7,161 bases of DNA, taken from a bacterium (GTDB taxonomy: Bacteria; SZUA-79; Acidulodesulfobacterales; Acidulodesulfobacteraceae). The stretch covers positions 1-7,161 of the forward strand of contig JAJYWW010000081.1 of NCBI GenBank assembly GCA_021791295.1, read 5' to 3'. The notes beneath the pieces were generated by a model. That model was given only the letters and a program-made list of their open reading frames with translations. It was not told the origin of the DNA and did no database searches. The first letter of the stretch is position 1. Every line of letters begins with the position of its first letter. The translations under genes and the position numbers were made by a program. Below, piece by piece: positions 6,610-7,161 of this stretch.

Positions 6610-7161
6610 TTAAAAGCTGTAAAGAATCATTAAGTTCACGGTGTTCTGTTGAGAGTGGGTTTGCGAACCGTTTGAATCTAAATATACATTATGGTTAGCG
6701 CCTTGATGTTCAAGTTCAAGCCTGAACTGGACGTCTTTAAAGTTTTTAAAAGACGGCTGATAAGCAAAAGTAAGGGTAGAATCTATATACGTATCGCCGA
6801 CTCCAGGAGTACTGGTCATCTCCCACATGCCGTTCTGGTCGTATGCGGCAGTTTCCCGCAAAGTTTCCGCAATCTGCCCGAAACCGTAATTATGCTGGTG
6901 GTGGATATAACCCGCTATGCCGTAAAAACGGGATTTATCGTAAGTATTGCTTGATGTTTGGACTAATGGAGGAGTTGGATATTCAACCTGTCCCGCCGTT
7001 AAACCGTTATCGTTAAGCACGGAATCGTTTATACCTCCGCCTAAGCCTAGTTCGTAGTCTAAAACGAAAGACCAGTCGGGATTAGGGCTTAATACGCCGT
7101 CTATATAGCCGTAAAAGCTTTTATTGAGGTTGTCTTCGTAAAGCGTGCTTCCGCCCGTGCC
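6610..7161 (-). CDS. Outer-membrane beta-barrel porin, OmpL-like (BBP2-type), C-terminal part
   Basis: The minus-strand frame is open from the right edge of the window to the TAA at 6610: 183 codons. The true start lies outside; the GTG at 7020 is only an internal valine codon. The segment shows alternating polar/hydrophobic beta-strands rich in Tyr, Phe and Gly (FYGYIDGVL, SFVLDYELG, FYGIAGYI, STLTFAYQPSF, QFRLELEHQ). It ends in NTVNLMILYSF, the aromatic C-terminal signature recognised by the BAM outer-membrane assembly machinery. The closing pattern, a Gly/Tyr hairpin, then a FRLExEH strand, then a final strand ending in YSF, resembles OmpL-like BBP2 porins by memory; the exact family is moderate confidence. 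It lies 100 bp upstream of glnK in the same direction with no terminator hairpin between, so it may be transcribed with glnK-amt. Its substrate is unknown. Confidence 0.75.
   Translation of the reverse strand, partial: GTGGSTLYEDNLNKSFYGYIDGVLSPNPDWSFVLDYELGLGGGINDSVLNDNGLTAGQVEYPTPPLVQTSSNTYDKSRFYGIAGYIHHQHNYGFGQIAETLRETAAYDQNGMWEMTSTPGVGDTYIDSTLTFAYQPSFKNFKDVQFRLELEHQGANHNVYLDSNGSQTHSQQNTVNLMILYSF

Noticed and set aside
6691..6954. Plus-strand open frame of 87 codons over the porin
   Set aside because: The minus-strand frame is open to the window edge and gives clear beta-barrel strands with a C-terminal YSF; the plus-strand product has no features.

Overview
The window is AT-rich, with many ATA isoleucine and AGA arginine codons, and the genes carry clear AAGGAGG-type ribosome binding sites. 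An outer-membrane beta-barrel protein shows it is a diderm (Gram-negative) bacterium. The mix of pilus ATPase, glnK-amt and a VWA/FHA phospho-signalling group would fit an AT-rich deltaproteobacterium-like lineage. That placement is an impression only, because no marker gene is present.

Left block, 1-2640, all on the minus strand, transcribed right to left. A VWA-domain protein with an intact MIDAS (2599-1202) is followed by a zinc-ribbon/FHA protein (1122-571). Next comes the N-terminal part of a degenerate kinase-like protein (474-1, running off the left edge), which is open in the raw sequence through the window boundary. The gaps of 79 and 96 bp contain no convincing terminator, and a near-consensus sigma70 promoter sits before the VWA gene, so the three probably form one operon. 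I read it as a phospho-threonine signalling module. The VWA protein ends in a short Thr-rich repeat whose threonines are spaced like FHA ligands.

Middle, 2600-4700. A 232-bp divergent promoter region holds two 12-bp direct repeats between the two -35 boxes. It is followed by a plus-strand PilB/GspE-type secretion ATPase (2832-4625), then a hairpin terminator shared with the convergent amt gene.

Right block, 4700-7161, minus strand. The C-terminal part of an OmpL-like outer-membrane porin (entering from the right edge) is followed by a PII signal protein (glnK) and an ammonium transporter (amt), the classical glnK-amtB order for nitrogen uptake and its control. Internal ribosome binding sites argue that glnK and amt start inside their longest reading frames, at 6509 and 6058.

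I found no tRNA, rRNA, CRISPR array, insertion sequence or attachment site, and no gene-free stretch above 300 bp. The most unusual content is the VWA-FHA-pseudokinase group, with its possible built-in FHA ligand and shared divergent control region with the pilus ATPase.
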